Assembly: GCA_905199445.1 (NCBI GenBank)
Contig: CAJKGK010000002.1
Location: 112,480-176,479, forward strand
Source of the DNA: an uncultured Lachnospiraceae bacterium
GTDB lineage: Bacteria > Bacillota > Clostridia > Lachnospirales > Lachnospiraceae
Length of the DNA stretch: 64,000 nt
Direction: 5' to 3'
Of this stretch, positions 42,814-52,098 are shown piece after piece. How positions within the stretch are numbered: the first letter of the stretch is position 1; each line of letters opens with the position of its first letter. The position numbers and the translations under genes were made by a program. The notes below the pieces were generated by a model. It did not search any database and was not told where the DNA came from. It saw only the letters and a program-made list of their open reading frames with translations.

Positions 42814-44715
42814 ATGAACAAGTTAGGAAGAATTAAAAAGACGGCAGGTCTTACCCTGGCGATGGCCCTTATGCTTACAGGGACTGCCGGTTTGTCATAT
42901 ATTCCGTCATATGCTGCAACGACAGGTACAGTAACCTGTGATGTGCTTAATGTACGTTCCGGCGGATCGACCAATGATTCTGTTATTACAACAGTAACAA
43001 AAGGTACTCAGCTGGATATTGTATCTTCGGAAAATGGATGGTATGCCATTAATATTAACGGGACAACCGGCTATGTAAGCGCTCAGTATGTTTCAACTGA
43101 CGGCTCTGTGGGGGCACCGTCTGTAACTCCCGGCACAACAGGTACGGTCAATGTCAGTGTGCTTAATTTAAGAAGCGGTGCATCCACGGATACATCTGTT
43201 GTTGGTTCTCTTTATCAGGGACAGACGGTTACAATTAATGAAAGCACTAACGGCTGGTATGGGATTACAACTGCGTCGGGTGCCTCCGGTTATGTTTATG
43301 CTCAGTATATTACCCTTGGCGGTTCCGGAAACGCCGGCTCTGGTAACTCCGGTTCTGCAGATGTGACACCGGCCAGCGGCGAAGGTACATGTAATACAAG
43401 TGCCCTTAATGTCCGCAGCGATGCCAGTACATCATCATCGATTCTGGGATATATTACATATGGAACAAAGGTGACAATCACAGGTACAGCCGGAGACTGG
43501 TATAAGGTTGATACAACCATCGGCGGCAGAGGTATCAGTGGATTTGTACATTCGTCGTATATTACCATGAGCAGCGGTTCCGGCAATTCTGGTTCCTCAG
43601 ATGTGACACCGTCAAGCGGTGAAGGTGTATGTAATACAAGTGTGCTTAATGTCCGCAAGGAAGCTTCGACCAATTCCGGTGTATATGGTACCATTACCAG
43701 TGGCACTAAGGTTACAATTCTTGGAACAAGCGGGGACTGGTATCAGGTTAAGACAGTGGTCAATGGCGGCGAGGTTACTGGATTTGTACATTCAGATTAT
43801 ATTACGGTTTCCGGAAATTCTGGCAATTCCGGCTCCTCGGATGTGACACCAGCCAGCGGCGAAGGTGTATGTAATACAACGGCTCTTAATGTCCGCAAAG
43901 ATGCGACCACATCCTCTGCAACCCTGGGGCTGATTTATAAGGGAGATAAAGTGACGATTACCGGCCAGAAGGATTCCTGGTATCAGGTGAATACAACGGT
44001 CAATGGTCAGGCGGTTACTGGTTTTGTACATACATCTTACATTACTGTGGGAGATAACAACGGCAGCGGTTCACAGGATGATGTGACTGTGACAGAGGTG
44101 AATGAAACTGTATGGGCTACAGATGGCGTGAATGTGCGTCAGTCCTACAGCACATCTTCTGCAATTATTTCTTCGCTGAGAAAGGGTGCCAGTGTAACCC
44201 GTACAGGTGTTTTAAGCAACGGTTGGAGCAGGGTTTCCCTTTCTAACGGAACAACCGCTTATATTCACAGTGATTATCTGACAACAACAAATCCAAACGG
44301 TGATTCTTCCGATAATGGCGGATCAGGGAATGGAGATTCCGGTATTACAGGTGTAACCGGTGAGGATATTGTAGCTTATGCCAAAAAATGGATTGGTTAT
44401 CCCTATGTATGGGGCGGCAATAACCTGGAAACCGGTGTGGATTGTTCCGGATTTACGCAGCAGGTATACCTTCACTTTGGCATTACCTTAAATCGTGTGG
44501 CTGATGCTCAGAAGCAGAATGGTATTCGTATTTCTTCTGTGGATGAGGCTAAACCCGGAGATCTGTTCTTCTATGGCAGCTCCAGCTACGCAGATCATGT
44601 AGCTATTTATATGGGAGACGGCATGGTTATTCATGCCAGCAGTCCAACTGTAGGTATTATCACATCTCCGGTGTCCTACCGTACACCTGTGGCGATCGTT
44701 AGAGTGATTTACTAA
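42814..44715 (+). CDS. Secreted NlpC/P60 endopeptidase with six bacterial SH3 domains
   Basis: 633 residues. A signal peptide (1-about 33) ends near SYIPSYAA. Six SH3b repeats follow, each with the LNVR(S/K) turn, spaced by Ser/Gly linkers; repeats 3, 4 and 5 are nearly alike (GEG-CNTS-LNVRK). The C-terminal NlpC/P60 domain has catalytic Cys544 (DCSGFTQ), His595 (DHVAIYMGDG) and a third polar residue in VIHASS. It cleaves peptidoglycan stem peptides; the SH3 domains bind the wall. The promoter carries a WalR-like box, as for other wall hydrolases. The ribosome site GGTGAT is weak. Confidence 0.95.
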   Translation: MNKLGRIKKTAGLTLAMALMLTGTAGLSYIPSYAATTGTVTCDVLNVRSGGSTNDSVITTVTKGTQLDIVSSENGWYAININGTTGYVSAQYVSTDGSVGAPSVTPGTTGTVNVSVLNLRSGASTDTSVVGSLYQGQTVTINESTNGWYGITTASGASGYVYAQYITLGGSGNAGSGNSGSADVTPASGEGTCNTSALNVRSDASTSSSILGYITYGTKVTITGTAGDWYKVDTTIGGRGISGFVHSSYITMSSGSGNSGSSDVTPSSGEGVCNTSVLNVRKEASTNSGVYGTITSGTKVTILGTSGDWYQVKTVVNGGEVTGFVHSDYITVSGNSGNSGSSDVTPASGEGVCNTTALNVRKDATTSSATLGLIYKGDKVTITGQKDSWYQVNTTVNGQAVTGFVHTSYITVGDNNGSGSQDDVTVTEVNETVWATDGVNVRQSYSTSSAIISSLRKGASVTRTGVLSNGWSRVSLSNGTTAYIHSDYLTTTNPNGDSSDNGGSGNGDSGITGVTGEDIVAYAKKWIGYPYVWGGNNLETGVDCSGFTQQVYLHFGITLNRVADAQKQNGIRISSVDEAKPGDLFFYGSSSYADHVAIYMGDGMVIHASSPTVGIITSPVSYRTPVAIVRVIY

Positions 44716-44780
44716 GATTAAAAGATACGACCATATCAGAGTGGCTGTTTAAAACCAGAATATATAATTGGATGGATATA

Positions 44781-44825
44781 AAAACGGACAGGCAGTTTTC
44801 ATTAGAAAGCTGCCTGTCCGTTTTT
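44781..44825 (+). terminator. Terminator after the wall hydrolase gene
   Basis: A 14-bp stem, AAACGGACAGGCAG with CTGCCTGTCCGTTT, followed by T. It opens a 700-bp gap without a gene I can support; see the DnaA-box and AT-rich features for what that gap holds. Confidence 0.9.
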
Positions 44826-45025
44826 GGTGCAATATAAGCTTGTGTCCCCCGGTGGTGATTATCCGGTTTTTGCATGAAATGTCTGAAATTTCCTTTAAAT
44901 CCTGTGAAATGAAAAACATGCAAAATGAAAAAAACATATTGACAAAAGAAGCATTGGAAAGAATGCACAAAAAAGCCGGAGATCTTTATAATAAAGGGAT
45001 AATGGCAAGTTATATTTGTCACAAG

Positions 45026-45097
45026 TTATCCACTAAGAAAAAAAGGCTTTTTTTAAGGAAAAATAAGTTATACACAAAGTTATCCACATTATCCACA
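45026..45097 (+). other. Cluster of DnaA boxes
   Basis: TTATCCACT (45026-45034), TTATACACA (45068-45076), TTATCCACA (45080-45088) and TTATCCACA (45089-45097), all in one direction; the last two abut. The last three fit TTATNCACA exactly. A degenerate box in the opposite direction (TGTGGAAAA, 45108-45116) follows. The next 230 bases are AT-rich. Replication origins have this arrangement, but dnaA, dnaN and rpmH are not in the window, so a DnaA-titration, regulatory or secondary site is as likely. Confidence 0.75.
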
Positions 45098-45120
45098 GGG
45101 AAATGATGTGGAAAAGTGTA

Positions 45121-45345
45121 TATCTTTAAAAGTAAAAAACGAATATACGTTTTGGCGATAATGTAAAATCGTTATATTTCGACAAAAAAATAACGGGATT
45201 TACTTGACTTTAATGTTTTTAAATAATATTTAAATATTTATAAAATAATTTTATATTATTGAAAAAAATGTGATTATGTAAGAAATATTTAGAAAATAAA
45301 TCGAATTGACTTGAAATAAATGATGTATATGGTATAATAATTTTA
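45121..45345. other. AT-rich intergenic stretch next to the DnaA boxes
   Basis: The sequence is strongly AT-rich with many A and T runs (for example 45220-45275), which would melt easily like an origin unwinding element. It holds the hpf promoter at its end. No gene was found. Confidence 0.5.
45311..45338 (+). promoter_or_regulatory. Predicted promoter of hpf
   Basis: TTGAAA (45311-45316), 16-bp spacer, TATAAT (45333-45338) preceded by TGG. Downstream, GGAGG at 45361-45365 has no ATG, GTG or TTG at proper distance, only ATC at 45371-45373 in frame with hpf, so the start used is 45422. Confidence 0.6.
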
Positions 45346-45421
45346 CAATCAATGAACAGAGGAGGATTTTATCGGAAGAGTACTTCCAAATTATATATTG
45401 GCAGAAAAGGAGTTGGGTTTT

Positions 45422-45949
45422 ATGCGTTATAGGATTAGCGGTAAGAACATCGATGTGACAGAAGGATTAAAGGAAGCGATTTACGACAAAATCGGAAAGC
45501 TGGAGAAGTTTTTCAATCCGGATACGGAAGTTATTGTAACGTTAAGTGTTGAAAAATTACGTCAGAAAATTGAAGTAACCATACCTGTTAAGGGAAGTGT
45601 GATCAGAGCAGAACAGGTCAGTGATGATATGTATGTATCGATTGATCTGGTGGAAGAAATTATTGAACGTCAGATGCGTAAGTATAAAACAAAGCTGATG
45701 AATCAGGCACATGCCTCAGGAGATTTTCAGCAGGCATTTTTGGACATGGAGGCAGAACCGGAAGAAGATATACGCGTTGTCCGTACAAAACGTTTTGCCA
45801 TGAAACCTATGGATGTGGAAGAAGCCTGTGTACAGATGGAACTTCTTGGACATAGTTTCTTTGTATTTAGAAATGCACAGACCGACGAAGTTAATGTTGT
45901 TTATAAGCGTAAGGGAAACACATATGGATTGATTGAACCTGAATTTTAG
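45422..45949 (+). CDS. hpf: Ribosome hibernation promoting factor, long form
   Basis: 175 residues. The N-terminal S30AE domain (MRYRISGKNIDVTEGLKEAIYDKIGKLEKFF) occupies the mRNA/tRNA site of the 30S subunit, and the C-terminal domain (FAMKPMDVEEACVQMELLGHSFFVFRN) dimerises to join two 70S ribosomes into 100S. The long form is usual in Firmicutes. Start ATG 45422, nine bases after AAAGGAG, gives the conserved N-terminus. Confidence 0.95.
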   Translation: MRYRISGKNIDVTEGLKEAIYDKIGKLEKFFNPDTEVIVTLSVEKLRQKIEVTIPVKGSVIRAEQVSDDMYVSIDLVEEIIERQMRKYKTKLMNQAHASGDFQQAFLDMEAEPEEDIRVVRTKRFAMKPMDVEEACVQMELLGHSFFVFRNAQTDEVNVVYKRKGNTYGLIEPEF

Positions 45950-46033
45950 GATTCGTTTATATTATTTTATGGTAAAGGATCACTTGATATGCAGTCGAAT
46001 GACCGTATTGCCTGATATGTAAATTATAATCAC

Positions 46034-46089
46034 AAAGTGCCGTTTGGAATCACATGAATATCCAGGTGATTTGAAATGGCACTTTTATT
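46034..46089 (+). terminator. Terminator between hpf and secA
   Basis: AAAGTGCC (46034-46041) pairs with GGCACTTT (46078-46085), with a second inner stem AATCAC/GTGATT, then ATTTTG. Confidence 0.8.
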
Positions 46090-46123
46090 TTGTCCTTTCT
46101 TTCAGGCTTTTCGAAAAATTTAT

Positions 46124-46152
46124 TTGCAAAAGCACAGGGTGGGTGCTACAAT
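46124..46152 (+). promoter_or_regulatory. Predicted promoter of secA
   Basis: TTGCAA (46124-46129), 17-bp spacer, TACAAT (46147-46152). Confidence 0.55.
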
Positions 46153-46219
46153 AAGATGAAAAACTATTTTTAGAGTTAAGCTGATATTCAGTTTGTGATA
46201 TTTATTAGGAGTGAAAAGA

Positions 46220-48793
46220 ATGGGAATAATGACAAAAATCCTGGGGACGCACAGTGAGCGTGAATTAAAGCGCGTGTGGCCGCTGGTGGATAAGATCGAT
46301 GCACTTGACGAACAAATGCAGAAACTTTCCGATGAAGCGCTGCGCGCAAAAACAGATGAGTTTAAAAAGCGTCTCTCGGAAGGTCAGACACTGGATGATC
46401 TCCTTGTGGAAGCCTTTGCGGTTGTGCGGGAGGCGGCCTTCCGTGTCCTTGGCATGAAGCATTACCGTGTTCAGCTGGTGGGCGGTATTATTCTTCACCA
46501 GGGCCGTATTGCCGAGATGCGTACAGGTGAAGGTAAAACCCTTGTATCTACCCTTCCGGCATATTTGAATGCCCTGGAAGGTAAGGGTGTGCATATTGTT
46601 ACTGTCAATGATTATCTGGCACACCGTGATGCCGAGTGGATGGGCAAGGTCCACGAGTTTCTGGGACTGACGGTGGGGGTTATTTTAAACAGCATGACAC
46701 CTGAAGAACGCCGTGCAGCATATGCCTGTGATATTACCTATGCCACAAATAATGAACTGGGCTTTGATTACCTGAGAGATAATATGGTGATTTATAAGGA
46801 ACGTCTTGTTCAGCGGGATCTTCATTATGCCATTATCGATGAGGTGGACTCTGTGTTGATCGATGAGGCCAGAACACCTTTAATTATTTCAGGTCAGAGC
46901 GGAAAATCCACGGAACTTTATCGCGTATGTGATATCCTGGCCCGTCAGATGGTTCGAGGTGAACGCAGCGGTGAGATGACGAAAATGGCTGCGATCATGG
47001 GTGAAGAAATCGAGGAAACCGGAGATTTTATCGTAGACGAAAAGGAAAAAGCCATCAATCTTACAGAGGATGGGGTGCATAAGGTGGAGAAATTCTTCAG
47101 GATTGAAAACCTGGCAGACCCTGAAAATCTGGAAATTCAGCATAACATTATTCTGGCACTGCGGGCACATAATTTAATGGCCAGAGACAAAGATTATGTG
47201 GTTAAGGACAATGAAGTTCTTATTGTGGATGAGTTTACAGGACGTATTATGCCTGGAAGACGTTATTCCGATGGGCTTCATCAGGCTATTGAAGCCAAAG
47301 AAGGTGTGAAGGTCAGACGTGAGAGTAAAACATTGGCTACGATCACGTTCCAGAACTTTTTCAATAAATATGCCAAAAAGAGTGGTATGACCGGTACGGC
47401 CCTGACTGAAGAAAAGGAATTCCGCGATATTTATGGAATGGATGTTATCGAAATTCCAACGAATAAACCGGTGATTCGTAAGGACCATCACGATGCAGTT
47501 TATAAAACCCATAAAGAGAAGATAAATGCGGTGATTGATACAATTATTGAAGCCCATAAAAAGGGACAGCCTGTGCTGGTGGGCACGATTACCATCGAAG
47601 CTTCTGAGGAGATCAGTGCGCTTTTGAAGAAAAAGGGTGTACCGCATAAAGTCCTTAATGCCAAATTCCATGAGATGGAGGCTGAGATTGTAGCTGATGC
47701 AGGACAAAAGGGAGCGGTAACCATTGCCACCAATATGGCCGGCCGTGGTACGGATATTAAACTGGGTGAAGGTGTGGCCGAGCTGGGTGGTTTGATGATT
47801 ATTGGTACAGAGCGTCATGAGTCCCGCCGTATCGATAATCAGCTGCGTGGCCGTGCAGGCCGTCAGGGTGACCCGGGTGAATCCAGATTTTATATTTCTC
47901 TGGAAGATGATCTGATGCGTCTGTTCGGTTCAGAAAGACTCATGGGCATCTTCAATTCTTTGGGATTTCCGGAGGGTGAGGCTATTGAACATAAGATGCT
48001 CTCCTCTGCAGTTGAAAAGGCTCAGATGAAGATTGAGTCCAACAACTATGGTATTCGTAAAAACCTGCTGGATTACGATGCGGTTATGAATGATCAGCGT
48101 GAAATTATTTATGAGGAACGCCGTAAAGTACTGGACGGCGAAAGTATGCGGCCGGTTATAATTAAGATGATCGGAGATACATTAAAGGAAGCCGTGAATA
48201 ATGTCATCAATGAATCACAGCCTGTGGAGGAGTGGGATCTGGATGAGTTAAATGTTGTTCTGGCCCCTATCGTTCCTATGGAACCGATGTCCACGGATCC
48301 GAAAGATTATGACGGATACACAAAGGATAAGCTGATTGCCCAGGTTACGGAAAAAGCGGTTGCCTATTATGAGACTAAGGAAAAAGAATTCCCTGAACCT
48401 GAGCATTTGCGTGAACTGGAACGGGTTGTGCTTTTGAAGGTAATTGACCGTAAGTGGATGGATCATATTGATGATATGGATCAGCTTCGTCAGGGAATCG
48501 GCCTTCAGGCGCTGGGACAGCGTGATCCCAAGGTTGAATATAAATTTGCCGGTTATGACATGTTTGACGAACTGATTCAGGGGATTTCCAGAGAAACCGT
48601 TACAGTGCTCATGCATGTGCGTATTGAGCAGAAAGCTGAACGTGAGGAAGTTGCCAAAGTCACAGGAACAAATAAGGATGATTCCATGGCAAAGGCGCCT
48701 GTGCGTCGTGGCGGAGACAAGGTTTATCCCAATGATCCATGCCCCTGCGGCAGCGGTAAAAAATATAAGCAGTGCTGCGGCCGCCTTAAATAA
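46220..48793 (+). CDS. secA: Preprotein translocase ATPase SecA
   Basis: 857 residues, motor of SecYEG-dependent export. Walker A MRTGEGKT near residue 101, [16 protein letters not shown], preprotein-binding domain, second RecA domain with [11 protein letters not shown], and helical scaffold and wing domains are present. The C-terminus ends in the zinc-binding tail [17 protein letters not shown]. Start ATG 46220 is preferred: GGAG lies eight bases upstream. A GTG at 46211 is inside that ribosome site. Confidence 0.97.
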   Translation: MGIMTKILGTHSERELKRVWPLVDKIDALDEQMQKLSDEALRAKTDEFKKRLSEGQTLDDLLVEAFAVVREAAFRVLGMKHYRVQLVGGIILHQGRIAEMRTGEGKTLVSTLPAYLNALEGKGVHIVTVNDYLAHRDAEWMGKVHEFLGLTVGVILNSMTPEERRAAYACDITYATNNELGFDYLRDNMVIYKERLVQRDLHYAIIDEVDSVLIDEARTPLIISGQSGKSTELYRVCDILARQMVRGERSGEMTKMAAIMGEEIEETGDFIVDEKEKAINLTEDGVHKVEKFFRIENLADPENLEIQHNIILALRAHNLMARDKDYVVKDNEVLIVDEFTGRIMPGRRYSDGLHQAIEAKEGVKVRRESKTLATITFQNFFNKYAKKSGMTGTALTEEKEFRDIYGMDVIEIPTNKPVIRKDHHDAVYKTHKEKINAVIDTIIEAHKKGQPVLVGTITIEASEEISALLKKKGVPHKVLNAKFHEMEAEIVADAGQKGAVTIATNMAGRGTDIKLGEGVAELGGLMIIGTERHESRRIDNQLRGRAGRQGDPGESRFYISLEDDLMRLFGSERLMGIFNSLGFPEGEAIEHKMLSSAVEKAQMKIESNNYGIRKNLLDYDAVMNDQREIIYEERRKVLDGESMRPVIIKMIGDTLKEAVNNVINESQPVEEWDLDELNVVLAPIVPMEPMSTDPKDYDGYTKDKLIAQVTEKAVAYYETKEKEFPEPEHLRELERVVLLKVIDRKWMDHIDDMDQLRQGIGLQALGQRDPKVEYKFAGYDMFDELIQGISRETVTVLMHVRIEQKAEREEVAKVTGTNKDDSMAKAPVRRGGDKVYPNDPCPCGSGKKYKQCCGRLK

Positions 48794-48930
48794 ATGAAGG
48801 CAATCAATAAAATAAATGGTGATCAATAAACAGATCATGATCAGTAACATGGATGAAAGCCAGCTGTTTTGCGCGCTGTGCGGCAGGGCGCATTCAGTGC
48901 TTTTATATATAATAAGAAAGAGGTGATATC

Positions 48931-50059
48931 GTGGTTGAATTGGATCAGTTTAAATTTACACTGGGCAATTACACACAGCCGCTGATTGAAGTGAGGGATT
49001 CACTTTAACCTGGCTGGAAAAGAAGCCCGTATTCAGGAATTAGAAAATATCATGGAGGAGCCTGGATTTTGGGATAACCCGGATCAATCCCAGGAAGCCA
49101 TGAAGGAATTAAAAGGGTTAAAGACAACGGTTGAAAAGTTTGACAAACTTAAGGGTGACTATGAAGATATTGAAACCATGATTGAAATGGGATATGAGGA
49201 AAATGATGAAAGTCTGATTCCGGAAATTCAGGAGATGCTGGATGCATTTGTCGAGGAATTTGAAGCATTGAAGATTTCTACTCTGCTTTCAGGAGAATAT
49301 GACAGGGATAATGCGATCCTTACCCTTCATGCGGGAGCCGGCGGAACCGAGGCCTGCGACTGGACAAGTATGCTTTTTAGAATGTATACAAGATGGGCTG
49401 AACGCCATGGTTTTACAACCGAGGTCCTGGATTTTCTGGACGGTGATGAGGCCGGTATTAAGGCCATTACGGTTCAGATTAACGGTGAAAATGCCTATGG
49501 ATATCTGAAGTCAGAGCGCGGTGTACACCGCCTTGTACGTATCTCTCCCTTTAATGCCAACGGCAAGCGGCAGACATCTTTTGCATCCTGTGATGTTATG
49601 CCTGATATCGAAGAAGATCTTGATGTGGAGATCAACGAAGATGATCTGCGCATCGATACCTACCGTTCCAGTGGTGCAGGCGGACAGCATGTCAATAAAA
49701 CGTCCTCGGCGATTCGTATTACCCATTTGCCTACAGGAATTGTGGTACAGTGTCAGAATGAGCGTTCTCAGTTCCAGAACAAGGATAAGGCGATGCAGAT
49801 GCTTAAGGCCAGATTATACATGCTTAAACAGCAGGAGAATATGGAAAAAATTTCCGGTATCCGGGGAGAAATCTCTGAAAACGGATTTGGAAGCCAGATT
49901 CGGTCTTATGTGATGCAGCCCTATAAACTTGTTAAGGACCATCGGACCGGTGAAGAGATCGGGAATGTGGATAGTGTGATGGATGGAAATATTGATCCGT
50001 TTATTAATGCTTATCTGAAATGGCTCAGTGTGGGCGGCAATACGGACAGCGAGGTATAA
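48931..50059 (+). CDS. prfB: Peptide chain release factor 2, programmed +1 frameshift
   Basis: RF2, recognising UGA and UAA. The first 25 codons (GTG 48931 to CTT 49003-49005) run into TAA 49006-49008; reading resumes at AAC 49007, giving about 375 residues (segments 48931-49005 and 49007-50059). The SPF tripeptide (RLVRISPF) is RF2-specific, and the GGQ loop is in SGAGGQHVNK. After the shift the protein continues LNLAGKEARIQELEN, normal for RF2. AGGTG precedes GTG 48931. The in-frame stop is UAA, not the usual UGA. A simple gene finder would start at ATG 49052 and lose the first 40 residues. Confidence 0.96.
48994..49009 (+). promoter_or_regulatory. prfB recoding site (SD-like stimulator plus CTT TAA C)
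   Basis: An internal Shine-Dalgarno-like AGGGAT sits before TCA-CTT-TAA-C, with the same three-base gap to CTT as AGGGGG-UAU-CUU-UGA-C in other prfB genes. Slippage of the CTT peptidyl-tRNA to TTT in the +1 frame avoids the UAA stop. Confidence 0.9.
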
Positions 50060-50099
50060 TCGAAACAGACCGTCCGTTTGAAAATCATTAAACATTATT

Positions 50100-50167
50100 A
50101 AAAAAGTCGTACTTCATGGCCTTTGCGCGCCTGTATGGCGGGCTGGTGCTGTGTGTACGGCTTTTTT
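50100..50167 (+). terminator. Terminator after prfB
   Basis: AAAAAGTCGTAC (50101-50112) pairs with GTACGGCTTTTTT (one G-U pair), with further structure in a long loop, then TTTTTT. The bases 50060-50099 hold nothing else. Confidence 0.75.
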
Positions 50168-50221
50168 GTTGAGTTAACTCTGTGATTCTTTACAAAAATA
50201 AAATATAATTACAGAAACAGG

Positions 50222-50250
50222 TTGCAATTTCCGGGAAAGTATGCTACTAT
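50222..50250 (+). promoter_or_regulatory. Promoter of the ACT/HTH-hom unit
   Basis: TTGCAA (50222-50227), 17-bp spacer, TACTAT (50245-50250). Confidence 0.55.
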
Positions 50251-50257
50251 CTTCCTT

Positions 50258-50277
50258 ACAAGAACAGTTGTACTTGT
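50258..50277. promoter_or_regulatory. 20-bp imperfect palindrome downstream of the promoter
   Basis: ACAAGAACA-GT-TGTACTTGT, nine-base arms with one mismatch, just after the -10 at 50245-50250. This is a normal repressor site. The first gene of the unit encodes an HTH-plus-ACT protein, a natural candidate to bind it. Confidence 0.5.
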
Positions 50278-50301
50278 TGGACGAACAAAGGTGGTAAATT
50301 A

Positions 50302-50745
50302 ATGAAAGAAGATACAAAATACTATGTTGTTAAAAAGAAAGCTGTGCCTGAGGTTCTGCTGAAAGTGGTGGAAGCAAAGCGGCTGCTGGATTCTGAAAAG
50401 GTAATGACGGTTCAGGAAGCAACAGAGCTGACTGGGATCAGCAGGAGTTCTTTTTATAAATATAAAGACGATATTTTTCCGTTTCATGATAATGTGCGGG
50501 GCCGTACGGTGACATTGATGCTTCAGCTGGATGACCAGCCCGGGCTTTTATCGGCGGTGCTTAATCACATTGCGGATTATGGTGCGAATATACTGACGAT
50601 TCATCAGGCAATTCCTGTGAATGGGATTGCATCACTGACTTTAAGCATTGACGTTCTGCCCACAACAGGAAATATATCCACACTGGTGGAAGATATCGAA
50701 GGCTTAAATGGTGTTCATTATGTAAAAATATTATCCAGGGAGTGA
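50302..50745 (+). CDS. pheB: ACT-domain protein with N-terminal HTH (UPF0735/PheB family)
   Basis: 147 residues. The N-terminal VMTVQEATELTGISRSSFYKYKDDIF looks like a helix-turn-helix, followed by an ACT domain (TVTLMLQLDDQPGLLSAVLNHIADYGANILTIHQAIPVNGIASLTLSID) that usually binds an amino acid. The combination suggests an amino-acid-sensing regulator rather than an enzyme. It is eight bases before hom, so threonine, homoserine or a related metabolite is a plausible ligand. GGTGG lies eight bases before ATG 50302. Confidence 0.88.
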   Translation: MKEDTKYYVVKKKAVPEVLLKVVEAKRLLDSEKVMTVQEATELTGISRSSFYKYKDDIFPFHDNVRGRTVTLMLQLDDQPGLLSAVLNHIADYGANILTIHQAIPVNGIASLTLSIDVLPTTGNISTLVEDIEGLNGVHYVKILSRE

Positions 50746-50752
50746 GACAGAC

Positions 50753-51961
50753 ATGAAAATTGCGGTTTTAGGATACGGTACTGTAGGGAGCGGTGTTGTG
50801 GAGGTTCTTAATGTGAACCGGGACAGCATTGCCAGACGGGCCGGTGAAGTCATCGATATCAAATATGTGCTTGATTTAAGAGATTTTCCCGGTGATCCTA
50901 TACAGGAGAAAATTGTCCATGATTATCATATTATTTTAAATGATGATGAGGTCAAGGTCGTTGTTGAAGTCATGGGGGGTGTGGAACCGGCCTTTACCTT
51001 TGTCAGCCAGGCCCTGGCTGCCGGAAAGAATGTAGCTACCTCCAATAAGGAGCTGGTGGCTAAACACGGTGCCCGGTTGATTGAACTGGCCAGAGAAAAC
51101 AGTGTGAACTTTATGTTTGAGGCCAGTGTAGGCGGCGGCATTCCCATTATCAGACCGCTCATTAATTCTCTGAGTGCGGATGAGATACTGGAAATTGACG
51201 GCATTTTAAATGGCACAACGAATTACATGCTCACAAAGATGGCTGAGGGCGGACTGGATTATGAGGCGGTTCTAAAAGAAGCTCAGGAAAAGGGATATGC
51301 GGAACGCAATCCGGATGCAGATGTCCAAGGCTATGATGCCTGCCGAAAAATCGCGATTCTGGCTTCCCTGGCCTATGGCCGTCAGGTGGATTTTGAGGAT
51401 ATTTATACCGAGGGGATTACAAAACTTACACCGGTCGATTTTTTGTATGCCAAAAAGCTTGGGACTGTGATTAAGCTGCTGGCTGTATGCCGACATGACG
51501 GGGAAGGGGTTTTTGCCATGGTTTCACCGGTAATGATTGGCAGTGGCCATCCTTTATATAATGTGAGTGATGTATTTAATGCGGTGTTTGTTAATGGAAA
51601 TATGCTTGGAGACGCCATGTTTTACGGCCGCGGTGCCGGAAAGCTGCCAACGGCCAGCGCGGTGGTGGCGGATGTGGTCGAGGAAGTCAAGCATGTGCAT
51701 ACCAATGTTAAAATCAACTGGAACAAAGAAAAGTTGCAGCTTTCCGATATGAAAGAGGCGTTTCACAGATTTTTTGTGCGGGTTTTGGACCATGTGTCAA
51801 GAGATCGGGTGACCGAGCTTTTTGGACCGGTGGATTTTGTAACGGCCGATGGTGTAGAAGGTGAGTATGGTTTTGTAACCCAGACCATGGCAGAGCGAAT
51901 TTTTGATGAAAAAGCAGGGGCGCTTGATGGTATGCTGACAAGAATCCGGGGGAATTTTTGA
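50753..51961 (+). CDS. hom: Homoserine dehydrogenase
   Basis: 402 residues. Reduces aspartate semialdehyde to homoserine for threonine and methionine synthesis. GYGTVGSGVVEVL is the Rossmann motif, NKELVAKHG and EASVGGGIPII the catalytic domain, and GILNGTTNYML the homoserine site. The C-terminal region after about 335 is a short ACT-like segment (HRFFVRVLDHVSRD...GFVTQTMAERIFD), so threonine feedback is possible. It is translated right after the ACT/HTH gene. A terminator follows before the apgM-like gene. Confidence 0.95.
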   Translation: MKIAVLGYGTVGSGVVEVLNVNRDSIARRAGEVIDIKYVLDLRDFPGDPIQEKIVHDYHIILNDDEVKVVVEVMGGVEPAFTFVSQALAAGKNVATSNKELVAKHGARLIELARENSVNFMFEASVGGGIPIIRPLINSLSADEILEIDGILNGTTNYMLTKMAEGGLDYEAVLKEAQEKGYAERNPDADVQGYDACRKIAILASLAYGRQVDFEDIYTEGITKLTPVDFLYAKKLGTVIKLLAVCRHDGEGVFAMVSPVMIGSGHPLYNVSDVFNAVFVNGNMLGDAMFYGRGAGKLPTASAVVADVVEEVKHVHTNVKINWNKEKLQLSDMKEAFHRFFVRVLDHVSRDRVTELFGPVDFVTADGVEGEYGFVTQTMAERIFDEKAGALDGMLTRIRGNF

Positions 51962-52010
51962 TAAAAAAGAATGCGTTAGGCATCTTTTGACCCTAACATC
52001 TTAATATTTC

Positions 52011-52058
52011 AAGCTGCTCAGACTGGTTGTACATACAGGGACTGGGCAGCTTTTGTTT
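52011..52058 (+). terminator. Hairpin terminator between hom and the apgM-like gene
   Basis: AAGCTGCTCAG (52011-52021) pairs with CTGGGCAGCTT (52042-52052, one G-U pair), followed by TTGTTTTTT. A smaller hairpin GTTAGG/CCTAAC lies upstream at about 51974-51999. It may attenuate rather than abolish read-through. Confidence 0.75.
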
Positions 52059-52098
52059 TTTGATGAAATGATAACCGTTTTGAAATGGAGGGAATATG

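Noticed and set aside
44768..45106. Open frame of 112 codons in the gap after the wall hydrolase
   Set aside because: It runs through the terminator hairpin and the DnaA boxes, and the product end (KLSTLSTG) is simply translated TTATCCACA repeats. No good ribosome site.
45361..45421. In-frame upstream extension of hpf from an ATC after GGAGG
   Set aside because: ATC is a very rare start and the extension is not part of the S30AE domain; ATG 45422 has its own ribosome site. It might still act as a leader, but I cannot support it.
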